A DNA stretch of 64,000 bases. It comes from Euryodendron excelsum (taxonomy: Eukaryota; Streptophyta; Magnoliopsida; Ericales; Pentaphylacaceae). The notes below the pieces were generated by a model, which did not search any database, was not told the DNA's origin, and saw only the letters and a program-made list of their open reading frames with translations. Below are positions 44,424 through 57,179 of this stretch, piece by piece. A program made the position numbers and the translations under genes. The stretch spans positions 29,743,501-29,807,500 of the forward strand of contig CM065397.1 of NCBI GenBank assembly GCA_033060915.1, given 5' to 3'. The number at the start of each line of letters is the position of its first letter. The stretch's first letter is position 1.

Positions 44424-45912
44424 GGATGTTCCTTAGCTTTTGGTCTGTACCGATGGGGAACACAGAGAGGAACCTAATACCAGCAAAAGAAAGAAGTTAG
44501 TGTCTTGCTTTGACAAATTTTTACACAATATATGCTTTAAGGATCCCCCTACTTGAGAGGGAAACTAATCATGATGTATTCGCACATTTTTGGAGATAAG
44601 GGGTTTGCCCCTGTATGCAAGTACCTTACCATTGATCAAGCATCTATACTCATCCTTACATTCATTCATTCACGGAAAAGGGGTACATTGAACTTTTAGG
44701 GTTTAAAATATAAAAGAGACAAAGTACACTTTAATAGGGGGAGGGGGAGCATTTTTCTTCGGACTTCCACCTATCTAATTTTACATATGAATTTGATGTA
44801 TTTGGATTCGCCCTCTTTGGATTTGATGTTGAGGAGGTCGCTGAGACCCCTTGTTGATTTAATTGCCCCTTGTCTTCTTGGCAACCTTATCTCTGTGAGC
44901 ATAGAGGGATTGGGGCCCCTCTTATGGAATGACTTGAAATGTATGCAATGATTCCTTAGGGTTACGTGGGAACCCTTAGGGTTTGGGTAGGTTTAATGCA
45001 AGGAAGAGTGACCTTGGTGTCACTCTTGATGGGTTGATCATATGCATGAAAATGTAGTGACTTGAGTTACTTTGGAACTCTCGTCTTGATATGGAATATT
45101 GAATACATAAATATGGATGCAAAGAGCTTAAGGAGAGAGAATGCAATTGAAGTAAATATGCATGCATGAACAGTTAGACAGACATTATAACAGTAAGAGT
45201 ACAGTAATTATAACAACAGGAATAAATAGATATATAGAGGAAAGTAAAAGCGGTTGCCCTTTCCTCATGGTTTTAGAAAACTGTGTGCATGTCCTAAATC
45301 TGGCAGAGGTTCGGCTATGCATGGTATCTATATGAGCATGAGGTTAAGGGTTCACTAATGTGTCCTAAAAAGGCTCAATTCTCAAATCTTCAAACCTAGG
45401 CCCACTCCCCGAGGTGGTGCCATGATCGGTTGGTGATCTGAGCAGGGGAACCATCAAGAGGCCATAGGCAAAAAAACTGACACAACATCTTGCCCACAAC
45501 CAATATACTATTTCCTCTTTTAACTCGAAGGGACAAATAAAGGTAGAGAATGAAAATATGCAGAATGCAAGCGCACGTGCAGTGCGTGTGTGATTTTGAA
45601 AAATTGGAAGAAAGGACCCAACAACTCCCATCTATCCTGTCCAATCTATACATTCATGCACAAAAGTTAATATAACATGACATAAATTTGTGAACAAGGG
45701 TCCATCTATAAAACAAATATGCAACAGTTAGTATGCGAATAACAAGCTCAATGTAAGATAATATGAATGGAAATAAATTAGATGTATATTTTTGAAAAGA
45801 ACTTAGAAAATTTGATTTTAGCAATTTTGGAGTGGATAGGATTGGACACATTAATTGAAGACTCTACATGGGTGAATGGTGAAAAAACATCACAACGGCC
45901 TAACCCTCTAAG
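44424..45912 (-). other. Leader of element 2
   Basis: It matches 23418-24942 in opposite orientation and has no coding frame of note. Confidence 0.6.
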
Positions 45913-45914
45913 TG

Positions 45915-45932
45915 TCCCCAGCGGAGTTGCCA
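45915..45932 (-). other. Primer-binding site of element 2 (tRNA-Arg)
   Basis: On the minus strand this reads TGGCAACTCCGCTGGGGA, two bases after the LTR. It differs at two positions from the element 3 site. Confidence 0.82.
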
Positions 45933-46439
45933 GCTGTCACGCTCTAATTTTTTGCACCTGAAAAAGATAAGTGAGAAAAACACAGTGCTCTCTCATTAGA
46001 ACTCGTCCTCTTAGAAGGACGAGTGCGACTAGATTTGAATTGAAAATTGATTTGAATAAGGGCTTTTGGAAAACATTTGGAGTCACCAACCAACTTAATT
46101 AAGGTGAGTTAGGTCACCTAAAAACTAAGCACAATCCGAAGATCACACTTAGGGTCTTTGAAAAAGGTTTTGGAAAACTTCCTCAAGAGAGGGTTTTTAA
46201 GAAAACGGGTTGTTTGGCAACCTTTGAAAAAATTTAGGCCCTTTTTGAAAATAACTCCATTTGGTCTTTGAAAATAGTGATCTAGATTCAAAGGTTGGTT
46301 ACGTGTAGGGAAGACGCACTAAGCTATCACCCTACCTTGCCCTTGCGGTACCTACATGTTTATTCACCCTAGGTTCACTCATTAGAGTCTTTGATTAATA
46401 AATGTCCAATACTATCCACTCTAGAAAAGAATTTTTAGA

Positions 46440-48330
46440 AAGAAATTGACATGACACTTGATATGCAAGTGAGAGAATAAGACTTGATTTTGAAAGTAGA
46501 TTCGACAAGAAGGTTTGATTTTGAGAATATATTTGAAAAGAACTTGATTTGATTTTGGAAATGAATTTGAAAAGACTTGATTTGAAATTGGAAAGAAAGT
46601 TTTAGAAATAGAGATTTGAAAATAGATTTTTGGAATTAGAAACTTGAAAATAGTTTGAATTGGAAATTTAAGAAGAGTTATGCAATTGAAAATTTGAAAA
46701 AGGTTATGACTCCACCCATGAGGGTTGCCTACGTATCCCTTTTGAGGAATCAGATTAGTTGTAGTTCGAACAAGATTCCGATTGAAAATAGAAGATTTTG
46801 ATTGAAGAAAGAAATTGAGTTGAAATTTGGATTGGAAGATTAGGAAATTTGAACTTTGATTAGAAGATTTGAAAAGATTAATTTTGGGAAGCTTGGTTTT
46901 AGGAAACCTAGACTTAGGAAAGATGGAACTTAGGAAATACTTGAGGTTTAAGAAAGATTGGACTTGACTTGGAAGGGTTTTAGAAAAAATATGACTCGAA
47001 TGTTGGACTTGGAAGACTAGGGAAAGATTGGATTTAGGAAAGGCTCGAATTAGGAAAGTTTCAAAATGTGAAAGTTTCATTTTAGGAAAGTTTCATTTTA
47101 GGAAAGTTTACAATAGGAAAGGTTTTGAAATTAGAAAGTTTTGAATTTAGAAACTTTTAACTTAAGAAAGTTTCGAATTTAGAAAGTTTTGGATTTGGAA
47201 AGATTTGAAATTTAGAAAGTTTCAAATTTTAGAAAGATTCGAAGTTTGAGTTTCAGAAATACTTGAAATTAGGAAAGGTTTGAGTTTAAGAAAGATTTGA
47301 AAATTTAGATTTGGAAAGTTGAAATTTGGAAAGGTATGAAATCAAGAAGGGTTGGAATTAGGAAGATTAAAAAGCTTAAAGTTTAAGGAAAGATTTGAAA
47401 GTTTAAGTTTTGGAAACTTAAGGTTTCGGAAGGTATGAGATTAGGAAGGATTGGATTAGGAAAGGTTTGGATTAGGAAAGATTGAGATTTCTATTTCCTA
47501 AAACAAAGGATTGGACTTTATTTCTACAAGGAGGTGATTTGATTTTATTTCCAAAAACGGAGGATTAGAACTAGTTTCCTAAATGAGAGATTGGATTTGG
47601 TTTCCTAAAACGAAGGGTTTGATTTGGTTTTCTAAAACGGAGGATTTGATTTAACATGGAATTGGAAAGATGAAATTTTAAAAATCCTAGATTTGGAAGT
47701 CTATGATTTGATATAAAAAAAATAGGTTTTGGAAATTTATAATTTTGATGTAAAAAGGAACTTTTGAAAATCTAGGTTTTGAGGCAAGATAAGAAATCAT
47801 GTTTTAGGAAATAAAATTAGGGTTTTCTAATCATGGCTCTAAGGTAAAGAGTTTTTGGTAAGTAGAATTTTTTTGGGAAGGAAGATTTTGACAAAGAGTT
47901 TTTAGAAAGTAAACTTGAAAAGAGTTTTGGAAAGGAGACTTGGGCAAGTAAAACTTTAAGAGAGTTTTTGAAAAGAGGGCTTTTTGTGAAGAGAACTTTT
48001 TAGGAAAGGGATTTGAAAAGAAACTTTAGAAAGTGGATTTTTCAAGAGAGTTTTTGAGAAGAAATTTGAAAAGAGATTTTAGGAAAGTAAGTTTTTGAAG
48101 AGAAGTTTTAGAAAACAATTTTTAGAAAACAATTTTTGAAAGGAGATTGGAGAGAGTTTTTAGAAAGTATGTTGGAAAAGCAATTTTAAAAAGTAAAGTT
48201 GAAAAGAGAGTTTTTGAAAAGAGGTTTTTGGAAAGCGAAACTTTTGGAAAGAGAGTTTTTAGTAGGAAATTTTGAAAAGCGTTTTGGGAAATAGATTGAG
48301 AAAGAAGTTTGGAAAGAGATTAGAATATGG
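46440..48330 (-). repeat. Purine-rich tract in U5 of the 5' LTR, element 2
   Basis: Same GGAAAG/GAAAGTTTT composition as the partner LTR at 15250-17180. Confidence 0.8.
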
Positions 48331-49262
48331 ACTTTTGCAAGTCTCTAAAAATATCACACTTTTCTAAAACGATTCTAACCATGAAGGGATTAGAACCATT
48401 CTAGGATTATGGTTTTGAAAACAACAAGGATTTGAAAATATGGACCATAATAATCACTCTAAATATGACATTTTCCTAAAGCAACCCTAACCATGAAATG
48501 ACTAGAATCACCTTAGGATTGTGCTTTCAAAAATAAGTTTTGAAGAAGAAGATTTTAACACAAGTTTTGAAAATGATTTTGACGCAAGTTTTGAAAACGA
48601 TTTTTGATGCAAGTTTTGAAAACAATTTTTGAAGAGATGCATGATCATGATATGTACAATGCAAGTTGGGGTCATGAACATACAAGTTAAAGGTTTCACC
48701 ACATAATCAAGGGGGCCGAACCCACTTGGTCTCCGGTTAACCTAAGAGAAAGCCTCCGGCACGATGACTTTAATAACCTAATCCTACACATGAACCAGGG
48801 AGTCCCTTTTTGCAAGCATGCAAGAAAGGGGGGGGTACAGATGGGGGATTAGAATAGAAGAAAGCAAGTGGGTTAGGAGAGAGAAGAGAGGGAGGGAATT
48901 GTATAAATGTAAATAGGAAGCCCACCTTATGTCTTCTTTTATTTGCTTTGTTATGCATGCTTTCTTTACTTCAATCTTTGTTTTGCTTTGCATCGGTCTT
49001 CAAGAGTTTGCTTGGATCTTTGGGAGCTTTGGAGTTATAGCAGTTCAAGTTTTCAATGGAGGCCTTGGAGGCTAGTATATGAGTGTATAAAGATGTATGT
49101 ATGTTATGGTTTAGTGTATGAAGGCTAGGGTTTGTATATGGAAGCTAGGGTTTGAAGAACCTAAAAGGAACTAGGGTTTGGAAGGACTTCGAGCTCTGTA
49201 TATCAAAGAGGAGGGTTTTTGAACTGAGTTGGCAGACATTTTTCACGCTGGAGGAGGCTTTG

Positions 49263-49270
49263 TATTTATA
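49263..49270 (-). promoter_or_regulatory. TATA box of the 5' LTR, element 2
   Basis: Minus-strand TATAAATA, in the same context as in the 3' LTR (18119). Confidence 0.7.
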
Positions 49271-50428
49271 GGCAGAAGATTGACCTGGCACCTAGTATAG
49301 TGGCGTAAGGCAAAATTTTCTTTTGGCACCACTCTAGGCCAAATTTTGGCTTGGCGTCACTGCTAGTGGCGCCAGCCACTTAGGAAAGTTTAAGGTCGGC
49401 AAGTAACGTATCTTTAGAAGATTTGGGCACCTGTACTAGTGACTACCATGCAATTTTTAGCCTAGTTTCATTAAGAGTGACTCTAGAAGGTCCAAGAATT
49501 ATTTAGAGGACTGGGAATGGTCGGAGGGCCGGAACGGGACATGAACCCTTAGAATAGTGTCTCGGGGGTAGTAGACTTGAAGAGCGATGTCAGGATTTGT
49601 TGGAAGGGTTGATCAGGTCATTAGGGGTAAAACGGCCAATCAGGCCAAAAAGCTACCGGGATGGACTCAGAATATCCTAGAAGAAGACTCGAGACTTGGA
49701 AACATTAGCTAGAATGTTCCATGAGGTTATCGGTTTGATACCCAAAGCCGGTGCGGTTAGAAGAGGCGACTGGCACGCTAGGGGCAAAACAGTCATTTTG
49801 CACCAAGTTTGTCGGAACTAACTTTGAATGACTTATAAATGTATCGGAAGGCCGTGGATGCTATCAGAAACATCCATGGGAGGTTACCGGTTTGATTTTC
49901 AAAGCCGGTGTGGTTCTTGGGGCATTCAAATGCCTAGGGGCAAAATGGTTATTTTGATCGGAGGGTCTCAGAATTGGCCTGAAACTGACTGGATGGCACT
50001 TAAACATGCCAGATCGTCTTTGGGACGATCCTAGAAGGGTGTACTTGCAGTTCTGAGGACTTAGGTACCTTCTCAAGAAACGTGCCGAAAATGACCCTAA
50101 GGGCAGTTTGGTCATTTTTTATCAGAGTGGGCTAGCAGGCGCTGGTATTAACCTAGGTTTTGAGTGTTTCCATCACTCTGACGGTAGTCCCTTGACATAG
50201 GGGTTTGTTGGCAATTCCCAATGTCGACTTGTTTACGAGTGTTTTCACCACTCTAACGGTTGCAATGTTTACGAGTACTTTCGTTACTCTAACGGTTCGC
50301 GATCATTTCAAAAACTGCCTGATCTCGGGAGCCTGCTAGGTGGACTTATCGCCTGAGGAATCAACTTTCTTAAAAGGCATGCTGAAACAGACATTCTTCA
50401 TTAGTGGGCCAACAGGCACCAAAGGTGG

Positions 50429-50433
50429 ACCGT
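50429..50433. repeat. TSD left of solo LTR 2 (ACCGT)
   Basis: ACCGT precedes the TG and is repeated exactly at 55431-55435. Confidence 0.95.
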
Positions 50434-50999
50434 TGTCGCGCCTAGATTTTTCGCACTCGAGGAATACTCACACAAGTGGGAAAAATGTTGTACTCTCTCG
50501 TTAGAACTCACCCTTCTAAAAGAATGAGTGCGACTAGGTTTGAATTGAAAAATTGGTTTGAATGAAGGGCTTTTGAAAAAGATTCGAAGTTGCCACCTAA
50601 CTTAATTAAGGTGAGTTAGGTCACTTAAAAACTAAGAATAATCCGAAGACTACACTTAGGGATTTTGGAAAATGATTTTGGAAAACATTCTCAAGAGAGG
50701 GTTTTTTAAGGAAAACGGGTTGTTTGGCAACCTTTGGAAAACATTTAGCACTTTTTAGAAAAACAACTCCTTTTGGTCTTTGAAATCAGTGATCTAGGTT
50801 CGGAGGTTGGTTACGTGTAGGGAAGACGCACTAAGCCATCACCCTACCCCGCCCTTTCGGTACCTACATGTCAATCTACCCTAGATTCACCTATGAGAGT
50901 CTTTAACTAACTATAGTTCAATCCTATCCATTTTAGAAAAACCAAAAAAAAAAAAAAAAAACTAACATGATGCATGATATGCAAGTGCAATTGAAGAAA

Positions 51000-53210
51000 A
51001 TTGAAAAATAAATTTGGAAAGAGATTGATTTGAAATTAATTTGATTTGAAAATAGATTTGAAGTGATGGAATTGAAATTGGAAAGTTTGAAAATTTGAAA
51101 ATAGAAATTTGAAATTGGAAGTTTGAAAGTAAATTGGAATTTGAGATTTGAAAAGAATTTGAAAACCACACCCATGAGGGTGGAATTGAAAGTTTAAAAG
51201 TATTGTGACCGCACCTATGAAGGTTGCCTATGTATCCCTTTGGGGGAATCAGGTCAGCCGTAGTTCGGATCGGAGTCCAATTGAAAAGAAATTGATTTGA
51301 AGAGAGAAATTGGATTAGAAGAAAGAGATTGAATTGAAAATTGGATTTGATTTGAGATTAGAAAAGGAGACTGGAAATTGAAATTGAGAAAATTGGACTT
51401 GCTTTGGAAAGATTGATTTTGGAAAGACTTGGTCGTGAAAAGATGGAGGTTTAGGAAACCTAGACTTAGGAAAGATAGGAGACTTAGAAAATATTTGACT
51501 TGACTTGGAAGGTTTAGGAAATTAGGGAAGATTGGATTTAGGAAATGTTTGAATTAGGAAAGGTTCGATTTAGGAAGGTTTTAGAATTAGGAAAGTTTCA
51601 ACTTAGGAAAGCTTTGAATTTGGAATGTTTCAACTTTAGGAAAGTTTTGAATTAAGAAAGTTTCGAATTAGGAAAGTTTTCAAATTAGGAAATTTTTTAA
51701 AATATGGAAGTTTTGAAAATTGGAAAGTTTCGAGTTTAGAAAGTTTTCGAAAAAGGAAAGGTTTTAAGATTAGGAAAGTTCCCAAATTAGGAAAGTTTTG
51801 AATTTAGAAATGTTTTGAATTAGGAAAAGTTTAGTTTAAGAAAGGCTTAGAATTTGGAAAGTTTCAAGTTAAGAAAGTTTTGAATTTTGCAATGTTTTGA
51901 AAAAGGGAAGTTTTGAATTTGGAAAGCTTTGAAAACAAGGAAGTTTTGAAAATAAGAAAATTTCGTTTTAGGAAAGGTTTGAAAAAGAAAAGTTTTCAGT
52001 TTAGGAAATGTTTGAATTAAGAAAGTTTTGAGTTTAGAAAAGCCTTAGATTTAGAAAGATTTTGAAGTTTTGGAAAGTTTAGAATTTAGAAAGTTTAAAA
52101 GTTTAGAAAGATTTAACTTGAGAAAGTTTCAAAATTTAGAAAGTTTTGATTTTGGAAAGATTTGAAATTTAGAAAGTTTAAGATTTAGAAAGTTTTAGAG
52201 TTTGAATTTTAGAAAATCTTAAAATTAGGAAAGGTTTGAGTTTAGGAAAAATTTGAAAACTTAGGTTTGAAAAGTTAAGATTTGAAAAGAAGGTAGAATT
52301 AGGAAAAGGTTGAATTAGGAAAGATTTTTATGTTCAAGTTTTTGGAAACTTAAGGTTTAGGAAAGTGGAAGTTTATGAAGGATTTGAATTAGGAAAGATT
52401 TGGATTTGGAAGGGATTGGATATGGTCTCTAAAAGAAAAGATTTGATTTTGTTTCCAAAAACGGAGGACGGGATTTAGTTTCCTAAACGGGGAGATTTGA
52501 TTCAGTTTCCTAAAGGGAAGATAAGATTTGGCAAGGATTTGGAAAAGGAGATTCTAGAAACTCTAGTTTTGAAAGTGTGGAATTTTAACGTAGAAAAGAG
52601 ATTTTGGAAATATGTATAGTTTGGATGTAGAAAACGAGAGATTTTGGAAACCTAGGTTTGGGGCAAGGTTTGAAAACCATGTTTTTGGAAACAAAATTAG
52701 GGTTTCCTAATTGTGGGCTCTAAGGCTTGACTTGGGCTCTAAGAAAAGAGTTTTTGGAAAGTGCGTTTTTGGAAACGAAGGTTTTCTAGAAAGAAATCCA
52801 AGGGAGGAATTTTTGGAAAGTGAATTTGAAGAGGGAGTTTTTGGAAAAGGATTTTAAAGAGAAAGAGTTTTGGAAAGTGTGTTTTCAGAAACGTAAATTT
52901 TAGAAGGAAAATCCTAGAGAGGAAATTTCTAGAAGGAAGATTTTGGAAAGAGAGTTTTTTAGAAAGGTTTTTGGAGAGAGTTTTTAGGAAGGTGAATCTA
53001 GGGAGTGTTTTTAGAAAGTGAATTTTGAGAAAAATATTTTGGAGAGGAGTTGAAAAAGAGAGTTTTGAAAAATAGATTTTGGAAGGGAGTTTTTGAAAAC
53101 AATTTTGAAGAGGAGAGTTTTAGGAAAGTATGTTGAAAAAGAGATTTTTAGGAAGAGATTTTTGAAGAGAGAGAGTTTTGGAAAGTATGAAAACGTCTCA
53201 CTTTCCTAAA
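51000..53210 (-). repeat. Purine-rich tract in U5 of solo LTR 2
   Basis: About 2.2 kb of GGAAAGTTT and TTAGGAAAG units on the plus strand, equivalent to 2690-4870. Confidence 0.85.
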
Positions 53211-54073
53211 GCGATTCTAACCATAAGAGGTCTAGAACCACTTTAAGAAAGTGGTTTTGGAAAACAATAAGATTTGAAAATATAGACCAAAAATGTCACT
53301 TTTAATGTAATACTTTCCTAAAGCAACCCTAGCCATGGAAAGACTAGAATCACCCTAGAATTGTGGTTTTGAAAACAAGTTTTTGAAAAAGAGATTTTGA
53401 TGCAATTTTGAAAACAAGTTTGAAAACGATTTTGAAAACAACTTTGAAAATGGATTTTGGAAGATGCAAGACTATGATATGCACAATGCAATTTGGGGTC
53501 GTGAACATACAAGGTTAATGCTTCACCACATAATCAAGGGGGCCGGACCCACGTGGTCTTTGGTTAGACTAGAAGAAAGCCCCCAACACGGTGACTCTCC
53601 AATAACCCAATCCTACACATGGACCGGGAATCCCCTTGTTTCAAGCATGCAAAGAAAGGGGGGAAAGAGATGGGGGATTAAAATAGAGAAAACCCAAGTG
53701 GGTTAGGAGAGAGAAGAGAGAGGGGAGAAGTGTGGAAATTTAAATAGGGAGCCTACCGTATGTCTCTTGTTTATTTTGCACGCTGTGTAGTCTTCGGTCT
53801 TCGGTCTTTGTCTTGATCTTCGTTTTCAATCTTCAAGAGTTGTCTTCAAGCTTTAGATGGCAGGTCTTCAAGTCTTTGAAGGAGGGTTGAAGGCTAGTGT
53901 ATGAATGTATGGGGGTGTGTATGAGTGTATAGGAGGCTAGGGTTTGTGTAGGGTGGCTAGAGTTTGGAAAACCTAAGGTGGCTAAGGTTTTTGAGGTGCT
54001 CGAGCTCTGTATATCGAATTATATGACTTTTAGGTTGAGTTTGCGGATCCCTTTTACGTTGAATGAGGCTCTG

Positions 54074-54081
54074 TATTTATA
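54074..54081 (-). promoter_or_regulatory. TATA box of solo LTR 2
   Basis: Minus-strand TATAAATA followed by ACAGAGCCTCATTC, nearly the same as in element 3. Confidence 0.75.
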
Positions 54082-55430
54082 GAGGTTGGACAATACTGGC
54101 GCCTTTTGCAGTGGGGTTAGGCCAAATTTTATACTGGCGCCACTCCTAGTGGCGCCAGCCAATTAGGAAATGTTTAAGATCGGCAAGCAACGTATCTTTG
54201 ACTAGATTTGGGCGCCTGTACTAGTGACTACCATGCAATTTTTAGCCTGGCTTCACTAGGAGTGACTCTAAAAGTTTGGGAATGATTTGAAGGAGCCAGG
54301 AATGACCCGGAAGGCCAGAAAGGAGCAAGATCACTTAAAATAGTGTCCTGGAGGTATTTGATTTGAAAAGTGAGGATAAGATGTGTCGGAAAGGTTGACC
54401 GGGCCCTTAGGGGCAAAACGGTCAATCAGACCGGGAAGCTGCTGGGGCGAACTCGGACTGTCCCGGAAGAAAACTTGGGATTTGGAAACATTATTTAGAA
54501 TGTTCCCAGAGGTTGCCAGTTTGATTTCCAGAGCTAGCGTAGACGGAAAAGGAGACCGGCCCACCAGGGGCAAAACGGTCATTTCGCACCGGGTTGGCCG
54601 GAACTAACTCGGAATGATCCGAAAAGGTAAGGGGAGGTTGAGAACACTATAAAAAGTAGTCTCAGAGGGATACCGGTTTGATACCCAGAGCCGGTGTGGT
54701 CGGAAAAGGAGACCGGCCCTCTAGGGGCAAAACGCTCATTTTGTACCGGGTTGGCCAGAACTAACTCGGAATCATCCGGAAAGGTAAAGGAAGGTTGAGA
54801 ATACTATAAAAAGTATTCTCGAGACATTACCGGTTTGATACCTAAAGCCGGTGTGGTTCCCGGGGCATTCGGATGCCTAGGGGCAAAATGGTTATCTTGA
54901 CCGGAAAGTCTTGGAAAAGGTCCAAAGGATAGTTTGGTCATTTTTCACCAAAGTGGGTTAACAAACACTGGTGTTGACCTGAGTTTTGAGTGTTTTCGCC
55001 ACTCTAATGGCGGTTATCGTGACACAGGGGTTTGTTGCCAATTCCCTATATCGACCTATTTGCGAGTATTTCCGCTACTCTAACGGTTTTGTGAATAGTT
55101 TCGCTACTTAGACCGTCTCGAGGAATAAACTGTCTCGAGAGAGGGATTGGAAATGGGACTTACCGTCTCCGAAGAGATGTGCCAGGAATGGAACCGTCTC
55201 GAGGAATAAACTGTCTCGAGAGAGGGATTGGAATCGGAAAGGAAAGGACAATGCCCCTAAGGGCATTTTGGTCATTTTGCCTCTATTTGGGCCTGACAGG
55301 CCCGTGAAGCGATGGAAAGACGGAATTTGGATCTATAGAATTGGTTTCGATTGGAATATGCCCACAATGACTTGAAAACAAGTCTAGACGGAGTGTAGAC
55401 TGCCGAGCGGTAAAAAATGGGGTGCTTACA

Positions 55431-55435
55431 ACCGT
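55431..55435. repeat. TSD right of solo LTR 2 (ACCGT)
   Basis: ACCGT directly follows the terminal CA and matches 50429-50433. Confidence 0.95.
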
Positions 55436-55854
55436 TCTACCATCTCGGAGACTTGGGGTCTCATCTCGGTCGACGGGTTTGAAGGAACTTACCATTCAGA
55501 AGAGTTCTTTCGGAAAACATGGTGGACAGGATGGACTTACTGCCTTGAGGAATCAATTTTCTCGAAAGGTGTACCGGATTTAATTGGAATTAGAATTGGA
55601 CTTAAAATTGGATTTGAGATTGAAACGGGGACTTATCGTCTTCGAAAAGACATGCCCACTGGAATTGGACCAAACAATGCCCCAAGGGCATTTTGGTCAT
55701 TTTGCCTTTATTTGGGCCCAATGGACCAGCGAAGCGATCGATTGACTAAATTAGGTTTGGAAAACTGATTTAAATTGGAATATGTCCATATTAACTTGAA
55801 CACAAGTTTGGACGGACTGGAGGCTGCTGGGTGGGCAAAAATGGGGTGCTTACA
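55436..55854 (-). repeat. 5' LTR of element 2, rest of U3
   Basis: U3 resumes after solo LTR 2 and ends GGTGCTTACA. It matches 38370-38783 of the 3' LTR, including CTTGGGGTCTCATCTCGG. Confidence 0.88.
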
Positions 55855-55859
55855 CTACT
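55855..55859. repeat. TSD right of element 2 (CTACT)
   Basis: CTACT directly follows element 2 and matches 14822-14826. Confidence 0.95.
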
Positions 55860-57170
55860 TAAACTCCTTCAACTGATTTACTTCGATATCCTTTGATAGT
55901 TTATCTAAGATCTATCCCCATGGCCAACATTAATGATAGGGTGATCCCACTAGGTCGTAAACTAATGATGATCTCAACAGAGTAGATCTAGAGATAGTGA
56001 GTAATCTAGGAGACGTAGCTGCCCAAAACCATAGAACAATGCGGGATTATCTGAATCCCACAAGGTAAGCCCTTACATCTTGCATAGTATTTCCCATGCA
56101 TCAAAACAAGCTCAATCTTAAGCCAAGTATGCTACAATTGTTGCCTACTTTCCATGGTATGGATTCCGAGTGTCCATACATTTACGTAAAGGATTTTGAG
56201 GAAGCATGCTTGATTTTTGAAGATAACTCATGTTGTCGAGAAGTTTTACTTTGAAAACTTTTCTCATTCACTCTAAAAGATAAGGCCAAGATATGGTTCA
56301 ATACATTGAGGTTTATGTCTATACATTCTTGGCATACACTGCAAGGGAAATTCTTGAAAAAGTTTTTCACTGAACATTAAACCGAGCCAATTCATCGCTA
56401 AATCTCTTAGTTTGCCCCTAAATTAGGTAAAACCTTCTTCCAATGCTAGGAGAAGTAAAAGACTTGTTACAGTTGTGTCCACACCGTGGATTTGCCCAAT
56501 GGCATGTTATTAATACTTTATACTGTTCATTGAACCTTCAATTGAAGTAGTTTGTTAAGTTAATGTGCGTAAGGACTTTCTTTGATAAGAATCCCACTGA
56601 AGCGTATAACTATTTTAACTATTTAGCGAACTTGGCTAGAGACTAGACTACAATTGGGACCCAAAATGTCGAGGCTAAGCCCACTACACATTAGGGTGCA
56701 GTATCAACTTAGGGAAGTTGACGATTTAAATGTTAGACTTACCACACTTTCCCGCAAGGTAGAGGCCATTAAGATAAATAAGGTTAATGCCCTTGAGGTT
56801 GAGTCGGCTAGTTCACCATGTATAGTATGTGATACTATGGAGCATGACACTACAGTATGCACAGTCATACTAGGAGTAAATGAGGCCTTGCATTGCCAGG
56901 CCAATGCGGTTGGCCAATATCGGGGAGGATTCACTGACCAAAAGAGTGGGGGAAACCCTTACTCCAATACATACAACCTGGGGTGCCGAAATCATCATAA
57001 CTTTCGTTGGAAGAATGAGAGTCCACAAAACCCTTAAGCAAACCAAGGAGGGCCTCAAAACCCTTAAGCTTACCAACCCAACCACAACCGCAAACACAAC
57101 TGTATGCTTAACCCTTCTAAGCCCCACAACCTATGCGCTACCTACCCCAACCTGTACAGTACCAACCTCT
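55860..57170 (+). pseudogene. Gag of element B, main part
   Basis: Reading resumes after element 2. It includes TMRDYLNPTR near 56030, MLQLLPTFHGMDSECPYIYV near 56130-56190, LKDKAKIWFNTL and MSIHSW near 56270-56330, and FLKKFFTEH near 56355. A long block at 56654-57037 follows with a degenerate zinc-knuckle area (CIVCDTMEHDTTVC) and NPYSNTYNLGC. Many stops and at least two frameshifts are present. It is homologous to gag of element A. Confidence 0.8.
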
Positions 57171-57179
57171 TTATAAACG

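Larger units (their letters stand above)
45935..50433 (-). repeat. 5' LTR of element 2, U5-R and part of U3
   Basis: It starts on the plus strand with TGTCACGCTC. The purine-rich tract is at about 46440-48330, the U5 hairpin near 46090 and the TATA box at 49263-49270. It is broken in U3 by solo LTR 2 and continues at 55436. Total about 4.92 kb. Confidence 0.88.
50434..55430 (-). mobile_element. Solo LTR 2 of the element 3 subfamily (4997 bp)
   Basis: It begins TGTCGCGCC and ends GGTGCTTACA on the plus strand, with exact ACCGT duplications and no internal domain. In LTR sense (minus) it has one 81-bp-type unit plus two core copies (55127-55225), three GAGTR dyads, three 157-bp-type units (about 54370-54880), a TATA box at 54074-54081 and a poly(A) candidate at 53770-53775. 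The U5 purine-rich tract runs about 51000-53210. It lies within U3 of the 5' LTR of element 2. Confidence 0.93.
14827..55854 (-). mobile_element. Element 2: Ogre/Tat-like retrotransposon, pol-less, minus strand
   Basis: Both LTRs are present: 5' LTR at 45935-55854 (interrupted by solo LTR 2) and 3' LTR at 14827-38783 (interrupted by element 3). A tRNA-Arg PBS is at 45915-45932 and a PPT at 38784-38806. Exact CTACT duplications flank it. Without the two insertions it is about 16.9 kb. The internal region carries a damaged gag-type frame on the minus strand and an antisense PMD pseudogene on the plus strand. No protease, RT, RNase H or integrase sequence is visible in 38784-45934. Its LTRs lack the 81-bp array of element 3 and belong to a different subfamily. 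Confidence 0.9.
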
